In this document: positions 43,330-53,800 of the stretch, in pieces | How the letters are laid out: each line of letters begins with the position of its first letter | Position numbering within the stretch: position 1 is the first letter of the stretch | Origin: Aralia elata | Lineage: Eukaryota > Streptophyta > Magnoliopsida > Apiales > Araliaceae | DNA: 64,000 nt | Reading direction: 5' to 3' | Assembly: GCA_034770075.1 (NCBI GenBank) | Contig: CM068385.1 | Location: 45,654,721-45,718,720, forward strand | The notes under the pieces: model-generated | Seen by the model: only the letters and a program-made list of their open reading frames with translations | What the model was told of the DNA's origin: nothing | Databases searched by the model: none | Position numbers and translations under genes: made by a program

Positions 43330-44110
43330 TATTTAGTAACTTATTCATATTCACTTATTATTATTATTAAATATTTATTATCTTTATTCATTATTTATAA
43401 TAAATAATTATTCTATTAATCTTTATTCATATTTAATTATTATTATTATTAAATAATAATTAAATATTTATTATCTTTATTTATTATTTATTAATAAATA
43501 ATAAATAATTATTCTATTAACTTTATTCATATTTAATTATTATTATTATTAAATAATAATTAAATATTTATTATCTTTATTTATTATTTATTAATAAATA
43601 ATAAATAATTATTCTATTAACTTTATTCATATTTAATTATTATTATTATTAAATAATAATTAAATATTTATTATCTTTATTTATTATTTATTAATAAATA
43701 ATAAATAATTATTCTATTAATCTTTATCCATATTTAATTATTATTATTATTAAATAATAATTAAATATTTTATTATCTTTATTTATTATTTATTAATAAA
43801 TAATAAATAATTATTCTATTAACTTTATTCATATTTAATTATTATTATTATATAATAATCAAATACTTAGTACCTTTATTTACTATTTATTAATAAACAA
43901 TTATTTTATTAACTTTATTCATATTTAATTATTATTATTACTAAATAATAATTAAATATTTATGATCTTTATTTATTATTTTTATTTATACTTAATTATT
44001 ATTTTAAAATAATAATTAAATATTTATTATCCTTATTTATTATTTATTAATAAATAATAAGTAATTATTTCTTTAATCTTATTCATATTTAATTATTATA
44101 AATAATAATT
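43330..44110. repeat. AT-rich tandem array, ~100-bp unit
   Basis: About six to seven units marked by TTCATATTTAATTATTATTA at roughly 43426, 43526, 43626, 43727, 43828, 43917 and 44070. Units contain near-palindromes such as ATTTATTAATAAAT. It lies inside solo LTR S3, downstream (in element sense) of the GC-rich block. Confidence 0.88.
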
Positions 44111-45785
44111 AAATGTGTATTATCCTTACCTATAACAATACTTAATTTACCAATACCCAATTATTATTATCCAGAACAGTTCAATACAACCCAACAAAGA
44201 GCAACATACATTATTCAAAAACCAGATTCTAGATCAGATTAACCCAACACAGATTTAACGTAATACAATTCCAAAACAATTGTATTGTATAAGTTTAATT
44301 CCTGCACTGCTAGAACTTTCTAGGTTCGACAGTTCCCAAATCAAGAGTTAACACAGTACCATTATCTCAATACAAAACAACCATACTCGAATTACATTAC
44401 TATAACCCAGCACAATTGGGCAACTACACAGCACACAATAGCAACAAAATTCGGCTGATGGAATAAAAGAAATTTACACAGCAACACAAACCATATCCCA
44501 ATCTAAAATTGTCCAAAAGTACAACCCAATACAGAGAGTAATTTTTTGATAATACAGAGGGCAACCATTTCCAGTTTAAGGGAAAATTAAACCTAGCATA
44601 TAGGACCAATTATACCTTCGTATTTGGTCGGCACTGTGATGGCTCCTAGCTGCTGCTCTCCTCCTTCTCCCACAGTACACAACCCAACCGCTCATTCACA
44701 ATAGTCTTCCCCTGTTCCCTCTTCTCTCTGTATCTTCTCACAGTTGAAACCCTAGTTTCTAATTGGGAACTCACAGACAAAAAGAAAATCGGCAGTTCAG
44801 GGTCTGGAAAGGGTCCAATTTATAGAAGAAATTAATTGGGCAATACCCTAATTGCTTGGTCAATGACCGACGGTAGGGAGAGAGGAGTTGTCGACCCCGT
44901 TGTCAATTCAACCACTGACTTGCCGGCAGCTCATCGAGTTTGTGTGCGCTCACACGGTCAAATCGCCGGTCGTGTGGGATTTCTCGGTCCGTTCGTCGAA
45001 CGCTTGGTTGCTTCGATTGACCGTCGGTCGGTCGACGTTCTTCTCTTCCAGTCCAACCGGCCGATTCCTTCGCGTCGCCACTTCCAGCTGCTTCACACTC
45101 GTCCCGTTCGATTGATGGCCTAAGACTGGATAGACTTGGCTCAATCCCTCTCCCTTCTTCCCGTTGCTATCTGATTGAGGGTTTAGACCCTAGACCTCTG
45201 ATATCCCCAATTTTCCTACTGATTGCCTCATTTGGTTTTACCAGCTGAAATGATCTGACCCGGTAGGAGAGAAAAAGAAATGGTTTCCTCAAATGGATTT
45301 AGGCTGACTGAATTCAATTAGAAAGGCGGCCCACTTTGATTTAATTCGAACCCAGCCCACTCGGTTGGCCGCAAATAGGAAATAAAATGAGAATTGGGTC
45401 AGCTAACATAAAAAGAAAAGTAGCCCAATTTGTTTATTAATAAGACTATGCCTCTAATATTTAAATTAAATAACTAGTTAAATTAATTAGTTATTTCAGA
45501 TATTTATTTATTCATTTACTTATATATTTTTTTTTCTTTTAGAAGAATTTATTTATTAATCTTCTTTCCAAATTTTCTTGCAATTAAATTCTTAGGGCTA
45601 ACTCACTAATTTATTTAAGCTATCAGTGAGTCCCTTTAATGCGCAGAAAATTATTGGACCACGTATTTATATAATTAAATAATAGTACCTACACGAATCC
45701 AAATAAATTCGTAAAATTAATTATAATGAATATATTTATTAAAAATAAATTTGATACAATGTTTTCAAATTTTCCGGACATTACA

Positions 45786-46011
45786 CAACAAGTTTTAGAT
45801 CAAAAACTGCAGCGGAACAAGCAATCCATTAGAAGAGTCAGATAGAGCATAATGTCTACTATCTTATCCCATTTGAAAAATTCACTATCAATATTTTATC
45901 CTTGAAACACTAATCAATATTTCCTCAAGCCAAAATTAACTTTCACCACCTGCCTTTGCCTGTAACACCAAAGATCGTGAGTTTATCAATACATAGTTTG
46001 TAATACTCATG
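45786..46011 (-). other. remainder of the Tekay-type LTR hit by S3, probable
   Basis: Starts with the CAACA duplication of S3. Position suggests it continues the LTR at 41368-41693; similarity to other LTRs is weak. Confidence 0.4.
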
Positions 46012-46659
46012 TGTTGTCCCACATCGCCTACAGTACTAATCCTCCCTCCTTTACTAACCTATATATATATATATAACTAATATTTTTGTTTATTTTATTA
46101 TTAAATAATAAGGTTTTCTTATTTTGAGAAAATCTTTTTGTGTGAAGTACTTTTTAGTAAGGACATCCTTAGTTAAAAAATTTCAGTATCGAGGGCGTAG
46201 GCAGACTGCGAACCTCATAATTTCGGGTACGTTTTTCTTTTGTATTTATCCTATTTAATTTTCTGAATTATTATTTTATAATTTTAATTAGTATATTGTA
46301 GTTAGTTTGTTAGTTAATATTTTGGTATTATTTTGGCTAGATATTATGTATCTCTTTAATTTATTAATTTAATTTGGAGGGTTCAATATATGCATAAAAC
46401 AGTAAAATACTAATATTATAGTATTTAATAAAATGTATTATTTTCGTGAATAGATTATATTGAGCGAGTCTAACCAATTGCATCTGTAATTGTGGGTATT
46501 GCATTACGTACTCCAGGTACGGATTCCGTACTCCTTCAGCGATAGTCTTCTGAAATTTAATTAATTCGTTTTGTTCCGCGTTTTGAATTCCGTTATTATT
46601 TCACATAATTGTTGCTTGTGAAATTCATATAATTCTTTCATTTTTGAGTTGATACATAT
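46012..46659 (+). repeat. LTR fragment related to S2, cut by the Tekay element
   Basis: Begins TGTTGTCCCACATCGCC, a common plant LTR start. Its right part (46494-46657) matches 19527-19690 of S2 (CAGGTACGGATT, TTTCACATAATTG, GTGAAATTCATATAA). It stops at 46659 where the Tekay LTR begins; CATAT (46655-46659) is the probable target duplication. Confidence 0.6.
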
Positions 46660-47860
46660 TGTAATATTCCGAACCCTAATAAGATTTGTATATGTAAATT
46701 ATGTGTTTAATAAATGAAATTTCTTGTTCCGACTTTGTATTATATGGTTGTGTATTTTATTAAACAATTAGGTCAAATAAAAATTTTTCGCCAAGCAGCT
46801 GTGTCGTGCTTAATCGGACAAAATGATTTGTCGTGCTTCCGGCGAATTCACCGAGAAGCGTCTCGGCAAATTATTTTTATAAGCTGCTGTATCGTGCTTG
46901 GAAATGACGAAGTGCTTTGTCATGCTTCGACATTAATATAATATTATAGTAACTGATAAAATTCTAGAAATAAGTTAATTAGGGTTAGAATGTTAAACGG
47001 AAATAGAAACCCTAATTTCAAAACCCTAATTGGTAAAATTTATCCGAATTGTCTAATCGAAACCCTAATTATTGTATAAGAATTTTAATTGATATACTTA
47101 GATTCTAAATAATGAATCATAATATTAATTATGAATTACTGAGGTTAAATTAAACTCTAAACGAAAGATTAAAACCCTAATTATAGGATTGAAAACCCTA
47201 AACCCTAATTCGGAACCCTAAAACCCTAATTTGGTTTAATAACCCTAAATTATGAGATGATAAACTTTAATTATGATATATTAACTTAATTAAAGTATTA
47301 CTAACCATGATTAAACATCCTAATCATGATTAACAAAAATCTAGATTTAATTAGTAAGTAAATAAGTGAAAAATAAAATCCTAGCCAATGAAAATTAAGC
47401 TAGGAGTGTGTAAGCTTGTGCTTGACACACTCCAGCACAAGCATGACAATCTAGGATCAGATTTGAGCAGCACAAGTTAAGGGGTTAGATATTTGTGGAG
47501 GCAAGAATGTGAGAAATGACCTAAAAACCCTAATTTGGAAGTTGTTATAAATAGAACATCAAGCTGGTCATTTAACCTACGAATTTACAATCCCTAAACA
47601 CCTATATTACCAGCCATAACAAGCCTCTGCAATCACAAGATCAGTAGCCAAGATCAGAAATCAAATTTTGAAGAAAAAGGTGCATAAACCCTAATTTGTT
47701 GCTAGATCTTTAAGTTTGAATTTGATGTTATGTTTTAGTGTTTAGGAATACTTATTAATATGTAATTAAGTGATCTGGGTGGTTAAAACACGTTTGCATA
47801 ACATCTAGATTATGAAAATCAAGCCAAAATAGCAAACTGTTCTTGGCAGTCAAGAAACAG

Positions 47861-48569
47861 TCTGACAAGCTATTTTGTCAGAGCTTTTGATCGGCTTAAA
47901 ATATTTGTTTGATGTGTTTTAAAGCATGAATCAGTAGTATGCCATGTTAGCTTTAATATCCAATTAATAGAACTCCAAAATTATTTCACAGTAGGAAGAT
48001 ATAAGTGGTCAAAGTCCTTTGACCGTTCTGATTTTGCAAGTTTCTGGGTAACCCAGAAACCTTTGAAGAAACTCTGACAAGATTTGTCAGAAATTCATGC
48101 TGCCCAGAAATTGATCTAGATGACATGTTTTGTGTAAATTATTTGTTTAAGGTTGTAGTATGCTATGTAAACTTTAATCTTGAACCATAAAAACACATAA
48201 ACAAACAATCAATCAAACGGAATTAGCAGTCAAACTGCGTTGACCGTTATGACTGGATGAGTTTCTGGGTTACCCAGAAACTCAAGAACAGTCATGAACG
48301 GGGTAGTTTGACCATGCTTTTCAGATCATGATATGATATAGTTTGAGATGGAAATTGATATGTCGTTGTACACTGCCATGTTGGCTATAACAACAAACAA
48401 AAATCAAGAACAAACATCAAACGATCTGAGATTAATTTGAGGTCAAAAGTCCCTGTTGGACATTGACCAACTGTTCTTCATTGAAGAACACTTTTAGCGA
48501 CGAAATGCATAGCCAAACCCAGAACACTATGCACATATGCAGACCGTCGCTAAAGCCCTTTAGCGACGG
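47861..48569. other. palindrome ladder in Tekay LTR
   Basis: Perfect or near-perfect inverted repeats: TCTGACAA / TTGTCAGA (47861-47882 and 48073-48091), GGTCAAAG / CTTTGACC (48007-48024), GTTTCTGGGT / ACCCAGAAAC (48040-48060 and 48260-48280), GGTCAA / TTGACC (about 48442-48470), CGTCGCTAAA / TTTAGCGACG (about 48545-48569). They recur with a period near 220 bp. Confidence 0.8.
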
Positions 48570-48575
48570 ATGTTT

Positions 48576-48925
48576 AATAAAAATTAAATAAAAATTAATT
48601 AAATAAATTATAAAATAATAAATAAATATTAAATAATTATTAAATAATTAATAAATAAATTCAAAAATTCATTTTTAAATTATAAAAATTTTATTTTTAA
48701 TATTTTTATATATTCTGATATATTATTTAATTTAATTAAATAATAAATAATAATTATGATAAATCATTTAATAATTGTTTTAATTATTTAAAAATGATAT
48801 TAAATTATTAAATAATTATATTAATTATTTAAAAATGATATTAAGGTAAATAAAATTTTTATATATAATAATTAAATAAAATATTAAATATTTAAAAATA
48901 TTATTAATGATAAATAAATCATTTA
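48576..48925. repeat. AT-rich low-complexity tract (Tekay LTR)
   Basis: Almost only A and T, with TAAATAAAT and TTTAATTATTTAAA units. It continues after Tat-2 at 59826-60240 with repeated AATGATAAATAAATCATTTA units of about 50-60 bp. Confidence 0.9.
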
Positions 48926-50610
48926 TGTAGACACCCAAATTTTGCGCTTCGTATACTAACCGTGACAGGAGAGCAAAATCGTCAAATGAACCGGCCTGTG
49001 AGAGCGAGGGATGCACAAGAGCGAACACTCGACGCCACCGCAACGATTTGCAAATCAAAACCGACGTGACGGTAAGGCTGTCCGAAATGGGCATTCCCGG
49101 ATGACGTGGCACGTTTCACAGCGGTTCCCGGACTGCAAAATGCAAGCCTTTCAGCAGAAACCGATGATCCGATACGAGAATCGAAAGTGCGGTTCGGAAA
49201 ATGAGAAAATCAGCCCACCCAGCCGCGGATTGATCTGCGGCCAAACGATTAAAATAATGGTGGTGCGCACGGGACTCGAAACCAGGAAACCAGCTGAGTG
49301 CGATGGGGGGTGGGCCAGCCAGCCACAGATCCATCTGCGGCCAGCCGCAGATCAATCTGCGGCTGCCCTAATGCAGCCTATTTCAGCTCATTCAGCATAC
49401 AGGAACAAGGAGGAGTTAGCAGCAGCAGCAGCAGCGGCGGAAAAAGAAAGGAAAAGAAGGAGAAAACAGCAAGAAAAATAAAGAGAAAAGAGAGAAAAGA
49501 AGTGAGAAATTGTACCCATTTTGTGAGATTATATCTCATATTTTCTACTCTATTCAATACACAAATTCATACATATTGTGGGGATTATTTGCAAGGTGAA
49601 AAATCCTTTGTTTTAGCATTTTGTTTTACCATTTTTTGTTAGGCTTTTGTCATCCAAATTATATTAAATGTAGTTTCCTTGTGTATTGTTGTGGATCTAT
49701 GGATTGAGGGCTATTAGTGAGGGTTCCCAAATGGAACGAAATTCCTCCTAATGGCCCGATGATATCCATTTGGCGAAATTTTAGCTCGTTGTAATGATGT
49801 ATTATGCATAGTTTATTTAGATTGTTATTTTTAGGATCTTGTGGATGTGTAGCGATTTTGGATGTGAGCCTAGGAGCGCGACCCTATGGTCCAAATCCGA
49901 TGATGGACATCTTTTGATATATGTAATAAATTCGATGTACCTTTCATTGTAAATATGTAATCGTCGGGCCTTAAAACGACGCCAAGGCGAGAATCGTGTT
50001 TAAGGCCCCGAAATAGTGAAACTTGTGATTATAGGCGTTCGGGGTTATTTTGATGGCTTACATGCCCATGAATAGCCCCGACGCGTGTTTATGCTTGATT
50101 TGATTTATGACACGAAATTGATTTCAAAGCTAAACGATAAGATTTTCATAAAATCAGTCAAAGTAGGGTGTTAGTATCACGAGGATAAGAATTTGGGAAT
50201 GCTAATGAATGTCGATTCCTATTTAACGAGAAGGCTAAAGAAAAATCGCTTTCAAACATCACCCAAAATGGTTTTATAAAATAAGTAATGTTTTATTAAA
50301 CCGTTGTGCATAGGGTTAAAGAGATTCTAGAAATTGCCCATCATTTGAGTTACGAAAGCAACGTATAGATCTCGATTCCTATTTTGACGAAGGTTTAAAA
50401 CTCTCGATTTGCCAAAACAATACCTAAAGAAAAATCTCATAGCTTTTGACAATTAAAATCAAACCTTCCTAAAAAAGAATAAAGCTTTCTCGTAGAAGCC
50501 GAAGGACATTCCAAAGCACTCTCAAATTAAAGCACGACTTTCCCTAAAAATCCAAATGATTCTTTCATATAAACTCACCACGACATTCACATAAGCACAC
50601 ACACATACAC

Positions 50611-50665
50611 GCGCGCACACACACACATTTCATGAATTAAAGGATAGGAAAGCATTGAGATTGCG
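50611..50665 (+). other. LTR arm of PBS-spanning inverted repeat (Tat-2)
   Basis: Pairs with 51024-51084 in the leader: shared core AGGATAGGAAAGCAT against its inverted ATGCTATCCTAT, extended through ACACATTT / AAATGTGT. The same pair exists in Tat-1. Confidence 0.7.
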
Positions 50666-50669
50666 GTAA

Positions 50670-50712
50670 CCGTGTTTCACGGAAGTCGAGGGGTGCCTAA
50701 CACCTTCCCCTC
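50670..50712 (+). other. conserved hairpin pair, Tat-2 5' LTR
   Basis: CCGTG, TTT loop, CACGG at 50670-50682, then GAGGGG / CCCCTC at 50688-50712. The loop differs from Tat-1 (CTT) while the stems are identical. Confidence 0.7.
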
Positions 50713-50775
50713 ACTTAAGCAAGCCCCCGAACTCTATGAATCTCGATTCGCAGACCAATTAATTCGGAGTCACAT

Positions 50776-50867
50776 ATGAGCCATCGATTTATAAAAAATG
50801 AAAACCCGGATGAGTTGGTACATCCATTTCAAATATACCAACTGGCGACTCTGGTTAATTGGCTCAT
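50776..50867 (+). other. nested hairpin with PBS-like 12-mer, Tat-2 5' LTR
   Basis: Outer arms ATGAGCCA (50776-50783) and TGGCTCAT (50860-50867); inner AGTTGGTA (50813-50820) and TACCAACT (50836-50843). CTGGCGACTCTG at 50842-50853 equals the first 12 bases around the true primer site (50989-51000). Confidence 0.75.
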
Positions 50868-50989
50868 CATAAAAGAACGATCTTTCAAAACCCCGTCGAC
50901 ATCAATGCCGACCTTTTCCAAAAATCATCTAAACCAAAAGGCTAAAATAGGAAAAGGACAAGAGACGAGAAAAACCCGGCGTCGACAGC

Positions 50990-51007
50990 TGGCGACTCTG
51001 CTGGGGA
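50990..51007 (+). other. primer binding site (Tat-2)
   Basis: TGGCGACTCTGCTGGGGA, two bases after the LTR end; identical to Tat-1. Confidence 0.85.
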
Positions 51008-52050
51008 CATTAGAGGGCTTAAGCCGCGTTCATTTCTTGATGCTATCCTATCTTCTAAAATTCATAAATGTGTATGTACGTGCGATATTTTGACTTGTTT
51101 TACTTATTGTTGTATGTGAATGTGTGCCTTTTGTCCAATGAATGAATGATTGAATGGATTTGTTTTACTTTAAAGTAATCATTTGCATACGGTGAGGACG
51201 ATGAATGTGAATGTATGTTGAGAGAGTACCTCCTCCTGAGGCGAACCTGTCGGTTGCTTATTACTGGACTCGAAGGGGCTGCTCCCCGGAGATGGCTCAG
51301 GAAACGCACCACCCAAATCCGCTCCAATCGAAAGGATTCAGACGAGTAGATTGCGAAGATTTGGGGACCTTCATGCCGAAAAGCCCGCGAGAGTAACCCT
51401 AGGGTAGGTCAGCCTCTGATAAACCTAACGAAAGGGAAGCTTCTTCATGCTCTTTTATCGTTCAGTCAAATAAATAAATGTCATGTAAATGGCATACAAC
51501 TGTCATACCGGCATCATCATAATAAATATGTCCTGTATCATGTGATTACATCACCTGCACATATAAAGAGAATACTGACATGGTTTTGCAGGAAGGCCAT
51601 TCATACCACATACCAAGGTTTTCTAAAACTTCTGAATACTATCCTGTCATCAAACACTGACCTTGTTTTGCAGGATAAGATTAGAGAACCGAAAAACAAA
51701 AAAAAAAATAATACAAATCAGGCATCAGTGTTGACATGCATCTGCCAACTTGTAGCGGGCACAGTAATAAACTACGGCCTTGTTTGTTTTGTGAGATGGC
51801 CCCTAGGACCCAACTGAGAGGCCGTAAGGTCCATACTCCATCCATCCAAATGACAGAAGCCAGTAGCCATGAAACACACTGGTTTCCCTAATTCACACAT
51901 ACGAGATGAGCTTTAAGGGGGAAATTGCGGCACAGACTTGTCCGGCCTATGAGGATCAGATCGGAGAGATCTCCCATAGTGACGCCCTCCCTGAATGGGT
52001 TTAGTATCAAAACATTAAAGAGTTTCCTTCGAGACAGCTCCTCTCCCAAA
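51008..52050 (+). other. leader of Tat-2
   Basis: Holds the second arm of the inverted repeat (51024-51084) and the highly conserved leader block (51170-51425). Two acceptor-like TTTTGCAG sites lie near 51587 and 51668. After about 51430 the similarity to Tat-1 fades. The 61-residue frame at 51211-51396 (MYVERVP start) is not conserved in frame in Tat-1. Confidence 0.7.
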
Positions 52051-52054
52051 AATG

Positions 52055-52380
52055 CAGATCTGACCGGGGAAAGAGAATCCAAGGATGGGCAGTGAAATTC
52101 TTCCTAAGCTACGGGACCGCTGAGATATCTGGAAAGCAGAAGAAGCCCATAGATTAATGAACGAAGTGCATGGCGATGTGTGCGAAGCCATATGAGCAGA
52201 GCATTTTGGCAAAGAAAATCATGTGAAACGGATCACTACTGGATAACCATGAAAACTGATTGCGATACTCATGTCAAGAAATGTCATCAATGCCAGATCC
52301 ATGCCAATGCGATCCATGCACCTCCTAATGAGCTCCATTGCTTGACCTCACCGTGGCCAGTGGGACTGTGCAGCAGGTGA
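52055..52380 (+). pseudogene. Tat-2 integrase zinc-finger remnant
   Basis: Frame 52180-52380 reads HYWITMKTDCDTHVKKCHQC (here split: DHYWITMKTDC then HVKKCHQCQ) and HAPPNELHCLTSPWP, a clear match to the integrase N-terminus of Tat-1 (Cys-x2-Cys kept). Upstream (52060-52180) the DNA matches the linker after the archaeal-type RNase H, in other frames. The catalytic core does not follow: after TSPWP the sequence jumps to unrelated DNA. Confidence 0.85.
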
Positions 52381-52454
52381 TATCCAGGAAGGGGGGTAAA
52401 TCCAGGAGTATGGCAGTGAATCCCAGCCAGTAGAAGATCATTGGGTACCCCGAC

Positions 52455-52660
52455 TTGAGGCATTCTAGCCTGACAAGTAATAGGCCAAGTTTGAAGGAGG
52501 ATCACGATTTTGGTATAGAGCTAGATTTCGATCTGATGGGGATTGAGCAGGGCGAGACAGATGTCGACAATACGCCTGACGAGATCAAAGGATGGGTCGA
52601 AGACAAACCCAAACCCGACATCAGAACCCCTAACAATCACGAAGGACTCGGAGTAGGGGC
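52455..52660 (+). pseudogene. Tat-2 acidic linker remnant
   Basis: Contains DHDFGIELDFDLMGIEQGE and TPDEIKGWVEDKPKPD, matching the acidic protease-RT linker of Tat-1. In Tat-1 this block lies upstream of integrase; here it lies downstream, so the interior has been rearranged or assembled from pieces. The frame continues in phase to 52958 through low-complexity Lys/Asn and other non-conserved sequence. Confidence 0.8.
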
Positions 52661-52671
52661 AAATTCGACCA

Positions 52672-53290
52672 CAAAAAAAAAAAAAAAAAAAAATCAAAAA
52701 TCAAAAATCAAAAATTTCAAAAATCAAAAATCCCCCAAACCTTTCAACAAGTCAAAGGACCGGATCTTTTGTCAGCCCAGCGAGATACCGATGCAACCAG
52801 TACGAGGGAGATCACAAGAAAAGCAACTTAACACTGGGGCATTTGTCAACTACCCAGGAAATGATGACGTGCAAATTGGCACCCATGCAACAATCCCATC
52901 AACATGCACCATCATCATCAAATGCTACCTCAGGTCAATTCAATATTCAACAATATGATCATCTGGCATTTGTCAAGCATAGTTTTCCCGGGATACGAGG
53001 ACCCGCGTGAGGGGGGATTTTATTTGACTTCAACGGAATCGGACTAACTCTGACAAGCAAACCGTGGAGCACGATCGTGAGTATGATTAGACAAGGAAGG
53101 CTATTCAACCTTTTGATCGGGTACAAAGCCTTAATTCAAAGCAACGTTTGCGACAGAATCGACCTCATGTGACAGCCTTCACTTTGCATTTGCACGAACT
53201 TTCAGTTGTGGGGTATAAAACTATGACGACGTTGATGGCCATTAACACGTAGTTAGACCGTCAATAATTATCAATATTAACAAGTCAGAC
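52672..53290 (+). other. Tat-2 interior, low complexity and unassigned
   Basis: Starts with a run of about 20 A (52673-52693) and TCAAAAA repeats, followed by unassigned sequence. No RT or RNase H similarity found. Confidence 0.5.
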
Positions 53291-53309
53291 GATAAATGAT
53301 TATCAAGCT

Positions 53310-53800
53310 AATGCCTCGAATCGTGGCCTGGGTTATTCGAGTAATTAAGCCCGAGGGGTGTCTCTACACCTGGTGCCCTAAAGCCATCTGGTTTGGGAAT
53401 CGCTGGCCCAACACTCGTTATATGGGTAACTCAGAGCCTAAGAAAACGAGCATTACAGTAGAGGAGGCCCGAGCAGATTCGAATCGTGGCATGGGCTACT
53501 CGAGTAATTAAGCCCGAGGGGTGTCTCTGTATCTGGTGCCCTAAAGCCGTCTGGTTTGGGAGTCACCGGCCTAACACTCGCTACAGGGGTAACTCAAGCC
53601 TAAGAAAACGAATCTTGCGCAAGGTCAAGCAAAGAATGATTGGGGCAGACCACCAGCTTGTCTCGAACCGTGGCCTTTGTTGCTCGAGTAAATAAACCCG
53701 AAGGGGTGTCTGTACACCTAATGCCCCAAAACCGTCTGATTCGGGAGTCATTGGTCCAAAGCTCGTTAAATGGGTAACTTTGAATAGCCTAAGAAAACGA
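53310..53800 (+). repeat. three ~165-185-bp tandem repeats in Tat-2
   Basis: Units starting near 53317, 53480 and 53667 share CGAATCGTGGC, CCCGAGGGGTGTCT, GCCCTAAAGCC and GGGTAACTC, then AAGAAAACGA. Similarity between units is high but with indels. Frames across them (53296-53511, 53486-53695) only reflect the repeat. Confidence 0.8.

Larger units (their letters stand above)
41694..45785 (-). mobile_element. solo LTR S3, Tekay-type, 4.09 kb
   Basis: TGTGACGCCCCCAAATTCGG to GACATTACA, flanked by CAACA at 41689-41693 and 45786-45790. No internal region: solo LTR. It holds the mini-exon (41953-42005), the covarying hairpin (about 42032-42054), the GGCTGATC motif (42246-42272), an AT-rich tandem array (43330-44110) and a GC-rich block near 44850-45110 (GACCGTCGGTCGGTCGACG). 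Length and layout agree with the Tekay 5' LTR at 46660-61598 (4.04 kb after removing Tat-2). Confidence 0.93.
46660..48925 (+). repeat. 5' LTR of the Tekay-like element, left part
   Basis: From TGTAATATTCC to the ATTTA where Tat-2 inserted. Includes a ladder of short palindromes (47861-48569) and an AT-rich tail (48576-48925). Frame 46714-46941 has no family look. Confidence 0.88.
48926..50987 (+). repeat. 5' LTR of Tat-2
   Basis: TGTAGACACCC to GGCGTCGACA, 2062 bp. It is homologous to the LTRs of Tat-1 along most of its length but diverged. Palindromic block 49222-49363, alternating CA tract about 50597-50628, hairpin pair 50670-50712, nested hairpin 50776-50867. Frames 49011-49481 and 49298-49642 recur in the 3' LTR and are LTR DNA, not genes. 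Confidence 0.95.

Noticed and set aside
44836..45144. GC-balanced overlapping frames on both strands
   Set aside because: They sit in the GC-rich block of solo LTR S3, no family resemblance, frames on both strands equally open.
49011..49642. Frames repeated at 57840-58471
   Set aside because: Identical because they lie in the two LTRs of Tat-2; frames cross the palindromic block and a GCA repeat.
51211..51396. Short leader frame starting MYVERVP in both Tat elements
   Set aside because: The DNA is conserved but a one-base difference in Tat-1 (35769-35966) changes the frame after the seventh codon, so conservation is not at protein level.
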